Shown one piece after another: positions 14,531-23,885 of a stretch of DNA of 30,307 nucleotides. Under the pieces are notes generated by a model. It was not told the DNA's origin. It saw nothing but the letters and a program-made list of their open reading frames with translations, and searched no databases. Every line of letters starts with the position of its first letter. Within the stretch, counting starts at the first letter, position 1. A program made the translations under genes and the position numbers. Origin of the DNA: Verrucomicrobia bacterium UBA1200 (lineage in GTDB: Bacteria; Verrucomicrobiota; Kiritimatiellia; RFP12; UBA1067); the NCBI GenBank assembly GCA_002309765.1, contig DBXY01000016.1, forward strand, positions 54,352-84,658. Direction: 5' to 3'.

Positions 14531-17500
14531 ATGCGGCGCGATGACATTAAAAAAGTTTTGATTATTGGTTCCGGCCCGATTGTGATTGGGCAGGCTTGCG
14601 AATTCGACTATTCCGGTACCCAGGCTTGCAAGGCGTTGCGCGAGTGCGGGTATCAGATAGTGCTGGTCAACTCCAACCCCGCCACCATTATGACCGACCC
14701 GGTTATGGCGGACGCTACCTACATCGAGCCGCTTAACGTCGAGCGATTGGAGCAGATTATAGCCAAAGAGCGGCCCGATGCGCTGTTGCCGAACCTTGGC
14801 GGACAGACCGGACTGAATCTGGCCACGGAACTGTCAAAACTGGGTATCCTTGACAAATACGGCGTGAAAGTGGTCGGCGTAAATCTGGACGCCATCCAGC
14901 GCGGCGAAGACCGCGAGGTGTTCAAGGAAACCATGAAGAATCTGGGCATCGAGACCCCGAAGAGCGGTATCGTGCATTCTGTGGAAGAGGCTAAGAAGCT
15001 GGTTCTGGATACGATCGGTTTTCCGGTGGTGGTGCGTCCGGCCTACACGATGGGCGGTTCCGGCGGCGGGTTCTGCTACAATATCGAAGAGTTGGAGACG
15101 ATTTGCAGCCGCGGCCTTGACGCTTCGCTGACCCACCAGTGCCTGATTGAGGAGTCGATCCTTAATTGGGAGGAGCTGGAGGTTGAGGTGGTCCGCGACT
15201 CCAAGAACCAGATGATCTCGGTATGCTTTATCGAGAACATCGACGCGGTTGGGGTACACACCGGCGACAGTTATTGCGCGGCGCCGTTCCTAACCATCTC
15301 CAAGGAATTGCAGGACCGCCTGCAACGCGATGCTTTTAAGATTGTGGAGGCGATCGGCGTGATCGGCGGCACTAATGTGCAGTTTGCGCACGATCCAGCC
15401 ACCGGGCGGATGGTGATCATTGAGATCAACCCGCGCACCAGCCGTTCTTCGGCGCTGGCTTCCAAGGCTACCGGCTTCCCGATCGCGCTGGTCTCGGCCA
15501 AGCTGGCCAGCGGCATGACGCTGGACGAGATTCCCTATTGGCGCGACGGCACCCTTGAAAAATACACGCCGTCGGGTGATTACGTGGTGCTGAAGTTCGC
15601 CCGCTGGGCATTTGAGAAGTTTCGCGCCGTCGAAGACCGGCTTGGCACCCAGATGAAGGCCGTCGGCGAGGTGATGTCCATCGGCAAAACGTACAAAGAG
15701 ACCCTCCAGAAGGCGATCCGCGCCTTGGAAAAGGGCCGTGCCGGATTGGGTTTTGCCAAGGATTTCCACGAGAAATCGCTGGATGAGCTGCTGCGGCTGC
15801 TCTCCGTGCCGAACTCCGAACGCCATTTCCAGATGTACGAGGCGCTGCGCAAAGGGGCGACCGACGAGCAGATTTTCCGGGTTACCGGTGTCAAGGCGTA
15901 CTTTGTGCAGCAGATGCGCGAATTGGTGCAGGAAGAGGAAGAGCTGATTAAATACCGCGGCACCCTGCCGCCGGATGATTTGCTGGTGGCGGCCAAGAAG
16001 GACGGGTTTAGCGACAAGTATCTGGCACAACTGCTTAAAATGCCGGAAAAGACCATCCGCGACAAGCGTACCGCGCTGGGATGCGTTGAGACCTGGCACG
16101 CGGTGCCGGTGTCGGGTGTGGTCGGCAAGGCGTACTACTATTCCTCGTACAACGGCAAGGAAAGCGAGGTGCCAGTCACGGACAACCCGAAGAAGGTGCT
16201 GATTCTCGGCGGCGGTCCGAACCGTATCGGGCAGGGCATCGAGTTCGACTACTGCTGCACCCATGCCGCGATGGCGATGCGCGAGCAGGGGTACGAGACC
16301 ATTATGGTCAACTGCAACCCGGAGACGGTTTCCACCGACTACGACACCTCCGACAAGCTTTATTTCGAGCCGGTGACGTTGGAGGACGTGCTGCAAATCT
16401 ACCAGAAGGAGAAGCCGGAGGGCATTATCGTCCAGTTCGGCGGACAGACTCCGCTGAACATCGCCCGCGGGTTGGCGGATGCCGGATGCCGCATTTTGGG
16501 CACCAGCGTGGATTCGATCGACGCCGCCGAAGACCGCGATCTGTTCCATTCCATCATGAATCGGTTGGGCATCCCGATGCCGGAATCGGAGATGGCGTCG
16601 GATATCGAGGGCGCGCTTAAGGTCGCCCAGGATTTGGGGTATCCGCTGATTATCCGCCCGAGTTTCGTGTTGGGCGGTCGCGGCATGGAGGTTATTTACG
16701 ACGAGCAGATGCTGCGCGAGTATGTTGACAAGGCGGTTGGGGTGACCCCGGACCGTCCGTTGTATCTGGACCGTTTCCTCTGCCATGCGCTGGAGTGCGA
16801 GGCGGACGCGCTGTCGGACGGCAAGGATGTCTTTATCCCGGCGATCATGCAGCACGTGGAGTTGGCGGGGGTGCATTCAGGAGATTCGGCCTGCGTGTTG
16901 CCGCCGGTGTCGATCAGCGAGGAAAACCGCGCCACGATTCTCGATTACACCCGGCGCATTGCCGACGAGCTTAAGGTGGTTGGCCTGATGAACATGCAGT
17001 TCGCGATTGAGAACGGCAAGGTGTACGTTATCGAGGCCAATCCGCGCGCCAGCCGCACTGTGCCGCTGGTTTCCAAGGTGGCCGGCACCCAGATGGCCCG
17101 CATCGCGACCCGTCTGATGCTTGGGGAGAGCGTGGTCTCGCTTGGCTTGGACAAGCGGAAGATAATCCCTTACCACGGCGTGAAAGAGGCGGTGCTGCCG
17201 TTCGAGAAGTTCCCGGAGGTCGATCCGGTGTTGGGTCCGGAAATGCGCTCTACCGGCGAAGTGCTGGGACTGGCGGAAACCTTCGGTTTGGCTTATTACA
17301 AGAGCCAGGAAGCGGCGGGCTCGCCGTTGCCCATCAAGTCCGGCAAGATGCTGGTCTCCCTCTCGGAAAAACCGGAAGACGCGGCGATTGCGGCGAAGAA
17401 TTTTGCCGATCTCGGATTCGAGATTGTCGGCACCGAGGGCACGGTCAAATTCCTGTGGGGGCACGGAGTGCCCGCCACGATGGTGGCGAAAATCGGGCAG

Positions 17501-17743
17501 GGGCGTCCGGATGTGCTGGATCTCATCAAGAACCGCGAGATCTGCCTCATCCTCAACACTCCGAGCGGGCGCCGCGATGCCCGCGCGGACGACAACTCGA
17601 TCCGTCGCGCCGCCATCAAGTACCGCGTGCCTTACCTTACCACGGTGGCGGCCGCCCTGGCCGCGTCCGAAGGCATCAAGGCCGCCCGCGAAGGCAAGGG
17701 CGGGGTGAAGTCGATTCAGGAATATCATGCGGACATCCGCTAA
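14531..17743 (+). CDS. carB: Carbamoyl phosphate synthase large subunit
   Basis: 1070 residues, the expected full length. It makes carbamoyl phosphate from bicarbonate, ammonia (from CarA-held glutamine) and two ATP, for pyrimidines and arginine. Two homologous ATP-grasp halves are visible: IGSGPIVIGQACEFDYSGTQ opens the first and LGGGPNRIGQGIEFDYCCTH the second. Each has its NPRTSRSS / NPRASRTV metal site. The C-terminal ~140 residues are the regulatory MGS-like domain. I chose ATG 14531 because the protein then begins MRRDDIKKVLIIGSGP as in homologues. An in-frame start at 14417 would lie on the -35 box. The SD is weak (TAGG 9 bp upstream). carA is not adjacent. The next gene, a nucleoside kinase, is also linked to pyrimidines. 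Confidence 0.97.
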   Translation: MRRDDIKKVLIIGSGPIVIGQACEFDYSGTQACKALRECGYQIVLVNSNPATIMTDPVMADATYIEPLNVERLEQIIAKERPDALLPNLGGQTGLNLATELSKLGILDKYGVKVVGVNLDAIQRGEDREVFKETMKNLGIETPKSGIVHSVEEAKKLVLDTIGFPVVVRPAYTMGGSGGGFCYNIEELETICSRGLDASLTHQCLIEESILNWEELEVEVVRDSKNQMISVCFIENIDAVGVHTGDSYCAAPFLTISKELQDRLQRDAFKIVEAIGVIGGTNVQFAHDPATGRMVIIEINPRTSRSSALASKATGFPIALVSAKLASGMTLDEIPYWRDGTLEKYTPSGDYVVLKFARWAFEKFRAVEDRLGTQMKAVGEVMSIGKTYKETLQKAIRALEKGRAGLGFAKDFHEKSLDELLRLLSVPNSERHFQMYEALRKGATDEQIFRVTGVKAYFVQQMRELVQEEEELIKYRGTLPPDDLLVAAKKDGFSDKYLAQLLKMPEKTIRDKRTALGCVETWHAVPVSGVVGKAYYYSSYNGKESEVPVTDNPKKVLILGGGPNRIGQGIEFDYCCTHAAMAMREQGYETIMVNCNPETVSTDYDTSDKLYFEPVTLEDVLQIYQKEKPEGIIVQFGGQTPLNIARGLADAGCRILGTSVDSIDAAEDRDLFHSIMNRLGIPMPESEMASDIEGALKVAQDLGYPLIIRPSFVLGGRGMEVIYDEQMLREYVDKAVGVTPDRPLYLDRFLCHALECEADALSDGKDVFIPAIMQHVELAGVHSGDSACVLPPVSISEENRATILDYTRRIADELKVVGLMNMQFAIENGKVYVIEANPRASRTVPLVSKVAGTQMARIATRLMLGESVVSLGLDKRKIIPYHGVKEAVLPFEKFPEVDPVLGPEMRSTGEVLGLAETFGLAYYKSQEAAGSPLPIKSGKMLVSLSEKPEDAAIAAKNFADLGFEIVGTEGTVKFLWGHGVPATMVAKIGQGRPDVLDLIKNREICLILNTPSGRRDARADDNSIRRAAIKYRVPYLTTVAAALAASEGIKAAREGKGGVKSIQEYHADIR

Positions 17744-17818
17744 ATAATCGCGTTCCGTTTGCACTGCGCCGCGGTCGGCTCGTGGTGGGGGCGGAATGCT
17801 CTCATTACGAGGTGTGAT

Positions 17819-19477
17819 ATGTCAATGGTGACGGTAAAAATTGGAGAACGGGAAGTTCAGGTCGAGTCCGGTTCCCGGCTTGATCAGGCGCTTCCCGCGT
17901 CGGCCGGTACAGGCCGTCCGGTGCTGGGCGCGATTTGCAACAACATGGTGGTGCCGCTTTCGGTGCCGGTGTTGACGGATTGCGAGGTTAAGCCGCTGTA
18001 CATCACGGACGAGTACGGCTGGCCGATTTATCGCAGTTCGCTCTGTTTCCTGCTTGCCAAAGCCGTCCACGAACTCTTCCCCGGCTCGAATTTCCGGGTG
18101 CGCAATTCCATCGGTTCGGGACTTTACTGTACGGTGGAATGGCCGGATCCCTCAACAAAGGCGGTGGCAGACGCCATAGCCGCCATAAAAGCCCGGATGA
18201 AGCAAGACATCGCCGCCGATTTGGAGGTGACCAACGAATTGCTAGCATACGGCGAGGCGATTAAGCTTTTTCAGCGTCTTGGTCAGACGGACAAACTGAA
18301 TCTGCTTGCCCATCGCAACCCGCCGTTCGTGGCGATGACCCGTTGCGGCAATTATTGCGACCTGGGACAGCAGCCGCTGGTCACTAGGGTGGGGATGCTG
18401 AAGCTTTTCGACTTGGTGCCGTTTGGGGACGGTTTTGTGCTTGCCGTGCCGCCGTCAACCGATCCGGACAAAATTTTGCCGCTACCGCCGTCGGAGCAAT
18501 TGTTCAAGGTTTACCGTGAGCACATCGAGTGGGGTAAGATTGTCGGCATCACCACGGTCGGTGAGCTAAACCAGGCGGTGATTGAAAAGCGCGCCGATGA
18601 TTTTGTCCATACCGTGGAGGCGTTGCACAACAAGAAGCTCAGCAACATCGCCGACGCGATTGTCGCCCGCAAATCTGTCCGGCTGGTGTTGGTGTCCGGT
18701 CCGTCTTCGGCCGGTAAAACCACCTTTTCAAAACGGCTGGTGACCCATTTGCGCGTCAACGGGTGCAAGCCGCTGCTGATTTCAACCGACAATTATTTTG
18801 TCGGGGACGAGCGTAATCCCCGCGATGAAAACGGCAATTTGGATTATGAGCACATCGAGGCGGTCGATTTGCCGCGGCTGAACCACGACCTGCTGGCGTT
18901 GATGGCTGGCGAGCCGGTGCGGATGCGCGGGGTTGATTTCAAGACCCGCAGCGGGTTTGACTATGATTACGAAACCAGGCTCCCCCCGAACGGGATTATT
19001 GTGATGGAGGGCATCCACAGTTTGAATCCGCGTTTGACCTCGGAAATCCCCGCCGACCAGAAATTCCTGATTTTCGTCAATGCCCTGACCCAGCTTGGCA
19101 TCGACAGTTGCAACCGGATATCCACCACCGACACCCGCAAGATCCGCCGTATGGTACGCGACCACAATTTCCGCGGCCGGCCGGCCATCCAGACCTTGCA
19201 GATGTGGCCGTCCATCGCCCGCGGCGAAAAGCGTTGGATCTACCCGTTCCAGCACTTGGCGGACGCGGTGTTCAACTCCGCGCTCGATTACGAGCTGGCG
19301 GTGTTCAAACCGTTGGCGACGTTGTTGCTCAACCAGATTAAGCCGTGGGATCCGGAGTATGTGGAGGCCCGCCGTCTTTCGGGAATCCTGCACAACTTTT
19401 CGACGATGGATTCCGAACGTATCCCCGGCGATTCCATATTGCGGGAATACATCGGCAACAGCCAGCTTAGTTACTGA
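17819..19477 (+). CDS. Nucleoside (uridine-type) kinase with TGS and ThrRS-like N-terminal domains
   Basis: 552 residues from ATG 17819 (SD GAGGTG at 17809-17814). Residues 1-60 resemble a TGS domain. Residues ~60-220 resemble the second additional domain of threonyl-tRNA synthetases, with HRNPPFVAMTRCGNYCDLG. Residues ~285-500 are a uridine kinase/phosphoribulokinase P-loop domain with GPSSAGKTTFSKRL (Walker A from Gly294), STDNYFVGDERNPRDENG and IIVMEGIHSLNP. Proteins with this three-part layout are found in several anaerobes and are annotated as nucleoside kinases; the role of the tRNA-synthetase-like part is unclear. Phosphorylation of uridine or cytidine is likely but not proven. It begins 75 bp after carB and ends 5 bp before a glycosyltransferase, so one transcript is possible. 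Confidence 0.9.
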   Translation: MSMVTVKIGEREVQVESGSRLDQALPASAGTGRPVLGAICNNMVVPLSVPVLTDCEVKPLYITDEYGWPIYRSSLCFLLAKAVHELFPGSNFRVRNSIGSGLYCTVEWPDPSTKAVADAIAAIKARMKQDIAADLEVTNELLAYGEAIKLFQRLGQTDKLNLLAHRNPPFVAMTRCGNYCDLGQQPLVTRVGMLKLFDLVPFGDGFVLAVPPSTDPDKILPLPPSEQLFKVYREHIEWGKIVGITTVGELNQAVIEKRADDFVHTVEALHNKKLSNIADAIVARKSVRLVLVSGPSSAGKTTFSKRLVTHLRVNGCKPLLISTDNYFVGDERNPRDENGNLDYEHIEAVDLPRLNHDLLALMAGEPVRMRGVDFKTRSGFDYDYETRLPPNGIIVMEGIHSLNPRLTSEIPADQKFLIFVNALTQLGIDSCNRISTTDTRKIRRMVRDHNFRGRPAIQTLQMWPSIARGEKRWIYPFQHLADAVFNSALDYELAVFKPLATLLLNQIKPWDPEYVEARRLSGILHNFSTMDSERIPGDSILREYIGNSQLSY

Positions 19478-19482
19478 CCGCG

Positions 19483-20232
19483 ATGCGTGACGCCGCCGAA
19501 AAAATCCTGACTTTGGTTGTTCCGGTTTACAACGAATCGTCATTGATTGGCCGATCTTTTGACGCTATCGCCGCATTCATGTCCGGATTTGAGCCGGGTA
19601 CGGCAGAAGTCATCTTTGTGAACGACGGTTCCCCGGACAACAGCGGGGAACTTTTGGCGCGGTGTCTGGACGGGCGCGATCCGCAAACTTTCCGCCTGAT
19701 TAGTTACGAGCGCAACCGCGGCAAAGGTTATGCGGTACGTCAGGGCGTGGCTGCCGCCATTGGACGGTATGTGCTGATGTCGGACGCGGATTTATCCACC
19801 CCGTTGGGGGAGTGGGAGAAACTGCGGGCGGCGGTCGAGGCCGGTGCCGAGTTCGCTTGCGGTTCGCGTGCGGTGGCGGGGGCGCGGGTCGGTAAGCCGC
19901 CGCCGTTGCACCGCCGGATGCTGAGCAAATTATTCAATCTGCTGGTGCGGCTGGCCGGGGTGCAGGGCATTCGGGACACCCAGTGCGGGTTCAAGCTTTT
20001 TCAGCGCGAAGCCGGACAGCGGGTGTTCGCGGCAATGCGGGTCGACCGTTTCGCGTTCGATGTCGAAATGATTTCGCTGGCGCGGCAAATGGGTTACCGG
20101 GTGGCCGAGGTTCCGGTGGATTGGGATTACAGCGGGCATTCCACGGTACGCGTATTTTCCAGCGGCAGCAGGATGCTGTGGGATTTGTGCGGCATTGCCT
20201 TGCGCCGATGGTTTGGAAAACATCGATTGTAG
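19483..20232 (+). CDS. Family 2 glycosyltransferase, polyprenyl-phosphate glucosyl/mannosyl type
   Basis: 249 residues with a GT-A fold. LTLVVPVYNESSLIGRSFDA opens the nucleotide-sugar site, then VIFVNDGSPDNSGELL, RNRGKGYAVRQGV, LMSDADLSTPL with the metal-binding DAD, and later DTQCGFKLFQREAG and DRFAFDVEMISLARQMGYRV. This order matches dolichyl- or undecaprenyl-phosphate beta-glucosyltransferases, which load a sugar on a lipid carrier at the inner face of the membrane. No membrane segment is obvious, only an aromatic-rich amphipathic end (WDLCGIALRRWFGKHRL). It begins 5 bp after the kinase stop, so it is translationally close, though a functional link is unclear. The donor sugar cannot be read from the sequence. 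Confidence 0.88.
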   Translation: MRDAAEKILTLVVPVYNESSLIGRSFDAIAAFMSGFEPGTAEVIFVNDGSPDNSGELLARCLDGRDPQTFRLISYERNRGKGYAVRQGVAAAIGRYVLMSDADLSTPLGEWEKLRAAVEAGAEFACGSRAVAGARVGKPPPLHRRMLSKLFNLLVRLAGVQGIRDTQCGFKLFQREAGQRVFAAMRVDRFAFDVEMISLARQMGYRVAEVPVDWDYSGHSTVRVFSSGSRMLWDLCGIALRRWFGKHRL

Positions 20233-20261
20233 TTTAGAGGTTCATCCCCGCGACTTTAGGC

Positions 20262-20294
20262 TTGTGTTCCGGGCTTTTAAAATGATAATATAAT
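20262..20294 (+). promoter_or_regulatory. Sigma70-type promoter for proA
   Basis: TTGTGT (20262-20267), an 18-bp spacer and TAATAT (20286-20291); a perfect TATAAT lies 3 bp further on (20289-20294), with a 21-bp spacing. The surroundings are very AT-rich compared with the flanking genes. Confidence 0.6.
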
Positions 20295-20303
20295 ATCGTT
20301 TTA
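20278..20303. promoter_or_regulatory. Imperfect palindrome centred on the proA -10 box
   Basis: Two 13-bp arms (20278-20290 and 20291-20303) match at 11 of 13 positions, with mismatches at arm positions 6 and 11. The arms begin TAAAA and end TTTTA. It could be a repressor operator or simply AT-rich symmetry. Confidence 0.4.
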
Positions 20304-20323
20304 ATGGAGTTGAGGAGACCGAA

Positions 20324-21592
20324 ATGGAGCAGAACCCAGATTTGCACCGGATGATTCAGGAAATGGGCGAACGGGCGCAGCAGGCGGCCCGTAAGATGGT
20401 TAAGCTTACTTCCAAACGGAAGAACGAGATCCTTCTGTCAATGGCCGCGGAGCTGGAGCTTCGCCGCGATGAAATTTTGGCGGCAAACCGCAAGGATCTG
20501 GAGCTGGCCAAAGCGGCCGGACTGTCACCGGCGATGGTTGACCGGTTGACGCTTACCGACCGTCGCTTTGAGGCGATGGCGGAAGGGGTGCGGGCCGTTG
20601 CGGCGCTTCCCGATCCGGTCGGCAAGCGGATCGGCAAAACGGTGCGTCCGAACGGATTGGTGATTGAGAAACGCCGGGTGCCGATCGGGGTGATCGCCAT
20701 TATTTACGAATCCCGTCCGAATGTTACCGCCGACGCTTCGGTGCTTTGTCTTAAAACCTCCAACGCGGTGATTATGCGCGGCGGCAAGGAGGCGTTCCAT
20801 TCCAACCATGCCATCGCGGCGGCATTGCAGTCCGGCGGGGAGAAGGCCGGTTTGCCGGCGGGCGCTTTGCAGCTGGTGGCAACCACCGACCGTGATGCGG
20901 TGCGCGAGCTGGTACAAATGGACGACCGCGTTGATTTGGCGATTCCGCGGGGCGGAGAGTCGCTCATCCGGGCGGTTATGCAGTACGCCAGAGTGCCGGT
21001 TTTGAAACACTACAAGGGCGTTTGCCACATCTATGTCGACAGTTCGGCCGATCAAGCCCAGGCAATAAAAATCATTGATAACGCTAAATGCCAGCGGCCC
21101 GGCACTTGCAACGCGCTGGAGACGCTGTTGGTCGATGCGCAGATCGCCAACGAATTCCTGCCCGCATTGGGGCGGTGGGCGAAGTCCGCCAAGGTGGAGT
21201 TGCGTGGCTGCTCCAAGACCGTAGCGGCGATTCCGGGCTGCGCGGCGGCAACCGCCGCCGATTGGGAAAAGGAATATCTGGCATTGGTGCTTTCGGTCAA
21301 GGTGGTGAACGGGGTAGGGGCGGCCATTAAGCATATCAACCGTTACGGGTCGCACCATTCCGACTCGATACTCACCTCCGATAAGCGCAACGCCAACCGT
21401 TTTTTGAAGGAAGTCGATTCGGCGGCGGTGTATGTTAACGCCTCGACCCGTTTCACCGACGGCGGCGAATTCGGCATGGGTGCCGAGATGGGAATCAGCA
21501 CCGACAAGATCCACGCCCGCGGACCGATGGGCTTGGAGGAACTTACCACTTACAAGTATCTCGTAACCGGCAACGGCCAGATTCGGCAGTAG
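20324..21592 (+). CDS. proA: Gamma-glutamyl phosphate reductase
   Basis: 422 residues, normal for ProA. It reduces gamma-glutamyl phosphate with NADPH to glutamate semialdehyde, the second step of proline synthesis. The sequence has the family's aldehyde-dehydrogenase-like fold: PIGVIAIIYESRPNVTADA, LKTSNAVIMRGGKEAFHSN, DLAIPRGGESLIR, then NAKCQRPGTCNALETLL with the catalytic Cys262. It ends with the oligomerisation and closing segment GAEMGISTDKIHARGPMGLEEL. The SD is GAGGAGA, just upstream of ATG 20324. proB is not in the window. The gene has its own strong promoter-like site and is followed after 30 bp by a secreted GH3, which may be read through from the same promoter. Confidence 0.97.
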   Translation: MEQNPDLHRMIQEMGERAQQAARKMVKLTSKRKNEILLSMAAELELRRDEILAANRKDLELAKAAGLSPAMVDRLTLTDRRFEAMAEGVRAVAALPDPVGKRIGKTVRPNGLVIEKRRVPIGVIAIIYESRPNVTADASVLCLKTSNAVIMRGGKEAFHSNHAIAAALQSGGEKAGLPAGALQLVATTDRDAVRELVQMDDRVDLAIPRGGESLIRAVMQYARVPVLKHYKGVCHIYVDSSADQAQAIKIIDNAKCQRPGTCNALETLLVDAQIANEFLPALGRWAKSAKVELRGCSKTVAAIPGCAAATAADWEKEYLALVLSVKVVNGVGAAIKHINRYGSHHSDSILTSDKRNANRFLKEVDSAAVYVNASTRFTDGGEFGMGAEMGISTDKIHARGPMGLEELTTYKYLVTGNGQIRQ

Positions 21593-21622
21593 GACGGTTG
21601 GACTTTAAAACAGGGAGCAGTT

Positions 21623-23845
21623 ATGAAACGGATAGTTTTGGCCTCAATTTGCGCGGCGACCGGAGTGGCCGGCGCGGCGATGTTGGATGATGACGCGGCG
21701 ATAAACGCCGCCCGCGAGACTTTGGCGAAGATGACGCTAGAGGAGAAGGTTTCGCTGTGCGGCGGGTCGGGCACCATGACCCTGCCGGCGATTCCCCGGG
21801 TAGGAATCAACAGCGAGTGGACGATGAGCGACAACTCCGCCACCGTTCGTCCGCAGATGAACCGTTGGGACTGGGGGTACACCAAGCCGAAAAGCCAGAA
21901 CACGATGCTGCCGTGCCTTTCGGCGCTGGCCGCGACCTGGAATACGGAACTGGCTTACGCGCACGGCGATGTGTTGGGAGCCGAAATGCGCGACCGGGGC
22001 GTTGACCAGTTGCTTGGCCCGGGGGTCAACATAATGCGTACCCCGCTGAACGGGCGCAACTGGGAGTATCTTTCGGAAGACCCGGTCTTGGCCGCCAAAA
22101 TGTGCGTACCGATGATTAAGGGCGTTCAAAGCCATAACGTTTCCACCACGGTAAAGCACTTCTGCCTGAACAACCAGGAGCTGGAACGTAATTCCGTCGA
22201 TACGATTTGCGACGACCGCACGTTCAACGAGATTTACCTGCCGGCGTTCAAGGCGGCGGTCAAAGAGGGAGGATCGCTTTCACTGATGACCGCGTACAAC
22301 AAGGTTAACGGTTTCTGGTGCTCGGAGAACGTGTATCTCCAGAAGGCGATTTTGCGTGACCGCTGGGGGTTCAAGGGAATCATCGTGACCGACTGGGGCG
22401 GGCAGCACAGTTGCGTGCCGGGAGCGCTGGCGGGCGGCGATGTCGAGATGAACCGTGGCGACGGGATTGTCCATTACGTCAACCCCAAGAAAGGCACTTA
22501 TCCGTTGGCGGAGGCGGTCAAAGAGGGCAAAGTTCCGTTGGAAACGGTTGACGAGATGGCGTTTCACGTGCTTTACGTGATGGCGAAAACCGGATTCCTT
22601 ACCGGAGCCGACCGCGGCAAAGGTTCCCGCAACACCAAGGAACATCAGGACGTTGCCCGCCGCATTGGCGAAGAGTCCGTGATGTTGCTGAAGAACGATG
22701 CCGGAGTTTTGCCGCTCGATCCCGCCAAGACCCGCACGGTGCTGGTGATCGGAGGAAACGCTGATTCCAAGCAGTGCAGTAAAGGGTGCTCGGCCGAAGG
22801 CAATTCGCCATACGAGATTACGCCTTTCGCCGGCATCAAGGCGCGGCTTGACGCGGATGCCAAAGTGACGCTGATGCCGTTGCAGGTTGCCACCAAAGCG
22901 GCTGCCACCGACACCAAGGCCGCAGAAATCGCTGGCGGGCACGTGCAGAAGGATAAAGACAACGGCGCGGTTTCCGACGCGGGGGCATTGCGCGCCGCTG
23001 CCGAGGCTGCCGATGCGGTGGTGCTGTTCACCGGCACGGAGTTGGGGTATAAGGAGAACATGGAGTCCGAGTCCCGCGACCGGGTTTCCATGAATCTTCC
23101 GCCCGGACACGATGAGGCTATCCGCGACATTTTGAAATGGAACATTAAAAAGTTGGTGGTGGTGAGCCGTTCCGGCACTCCGGTGGGATACACTTGGACC
23201 GATGAGGCAAAGACGTTCGTGCAGATTTCCTACTTGGGCCAGGAGGCGGGTCACGCCTTGGCTGCGGTGCTGTTCGGCGATGTCAATCCCTCCGGGAAGC
23301 TGCCCTGCACCTGGCCGAAGCGGTATGAGGATACGGCGGTGTCCCAGATGGGTACCTATGGCAAAAAAAGCGTAATCTACAAAGAGCGGTTTTACGTTGG
23401 TTACCGTTGGCATGATTTCAAGAAGATCGAGCCGATGTTCCCGTTCGGTCACGGCTTGAGCTACACAACCTTCGGTTACGAGCTGTCGGTTCCGAAACGT
23501 TCGTTGTCGGCGGCGGACGATTCCGTGAGCGTATCGGTGAAGGTGAGCAACACCGGGCGTGTTGACGGCAAAGAAATCGTGCAATTGTACGTGAGCGCGC
23601 TTAACCCCAAGGTGGAGCGCTGCGTGAAGGATTTGAAGGGGTTCGCGAAAGTTGCGGTTCCGGCAGGAAAATCTGCCAACGTCGAACTCGCTGTCACTCC
23701 CCGTGATTTAGCTTATTACGATGTGCTGTCGCACCGTTTCCGTGCCGACAAAGGCGAATACGAAATACTGGTCGGCGCTTCATCGGCGGATATCCGGGGC
23801 AAAGCGGTGGTAAAACTGGAGTCGGATTTGGTTTTCGAGGATTAA
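21623..23845 (+). CDS. Secreted GH3 beta-glucosidase-like enzyme
   Basis: 740 residues; SD AGGGAG lies upstream of ATG 21623. Residues 1-18 are a signal peptide (MKRIVLASICAATGVAGA). The N-terminal barrel has EKVSLCGGSGTM, DQLLGPGVNIMRTPLNGRNW, STTVKHFCLNNQELERNS, LSLMTAYNKVNG and GIIVTDWGGQHS with the likely nucleophile Asp257. The alpha/beta sandwich domain follows from ESVMLLKNDAGVLPL and contains YLGQEAGHALAAVLFGDVNPSGKLP. The C-terminal ~110 residues are a fibronectin III-like domain (VSVKVSNTGRVDGKEIVQLYV). Family members release terminal beta-linked glucose or xylose; the exact specificity is unknown. It heads a run of secreted proteins and is 40 bp from the next gene. Confidence 0.95.
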   Translation: MKRIVLASICAATGVAGAAMLDDDAAINAARETLAKMTLEEKVSLCGGSGTMTLPAIPRVGINSEWTMSDNSATVRPQMNRWDWGYTKPKSQNTMLPCLSALAATWNTELAYAHGDVLGAEMRDRGVDQLLGPGVNIMRTPLNGRNWEYLSEDPVLAAKMCVPMIKGVQSHNVSTTVKHFCLNNQELERNSVDTICDDRTFNEIYLPAFKAAVKEGGSLSLMTAYNKVNGFWCSENVYLQKAILRDRWGFKGIIVTDWGGQHSCVPGALAGGDVEMNRGDGIVHYVNPKKGTYPLAEAVKEGKVPLETVDEMAFHVLYVMAKTGFLTGADRGKGSRNTKEHQDVARRIGEESVMLLKNDAGVLPLDPAKTRTVLVIGGNADSKQCSKGCSAEGNSPYEITPFAGIKARLDADAKVTLMPLQVATKAAATDTKAAEIAGGHVQKDKDNGAVSDAGALRAAAEAADAVVLFTGTELGYKENMESESRDRVSMNLPPGHDEAIRDILKWNIKKLVVVSRSGTPVGYTWTDEAKTFVQISYLGQEAGHALAAVLFGDVNPSGKLPCTWPKRYEDTAVSQMGTYGKKSVIYKERFYVGYRWHDFKKIEPMFPFGHGLSYTTFGYELSVPKRSLSAADDSVSVSVKVSNTGRVDGKEIVQLYVSALNPKVERCVKDLKGFAKVAVPAGKSANVELAVTPRDLAYYDVLSHRFRADKGEYEILVGASSADIRGKAVVKLESDLVFED

Positions 23846-23885
23846 TGTTTCATCCGTTAAGCGGTTCTTGGGCAGGGGGAAAATT

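Noticed and set aside
15290..16876. 528-codon open frame on the minus strand inside carB
   Set aside because: It is fully antisense to conserved carB sequence, has a His/Arg-rich composition typical of shadow frames in GC-rich genes, and no SD.
17744..17818. Terminator or promoter between carB and the nucleoside kinase
   Set aside because: No stem with T-run and no well-spaced -35/-10 pair is visible in the 75-bp gap.
22280..23584. 434-codon minus-strand open frame inside GH3, and a similar 383-codon one at 5749-6900
   Set aside because: Antisense shadows of GH3 and of the transporter/GH50-like genes; no protein-family features.
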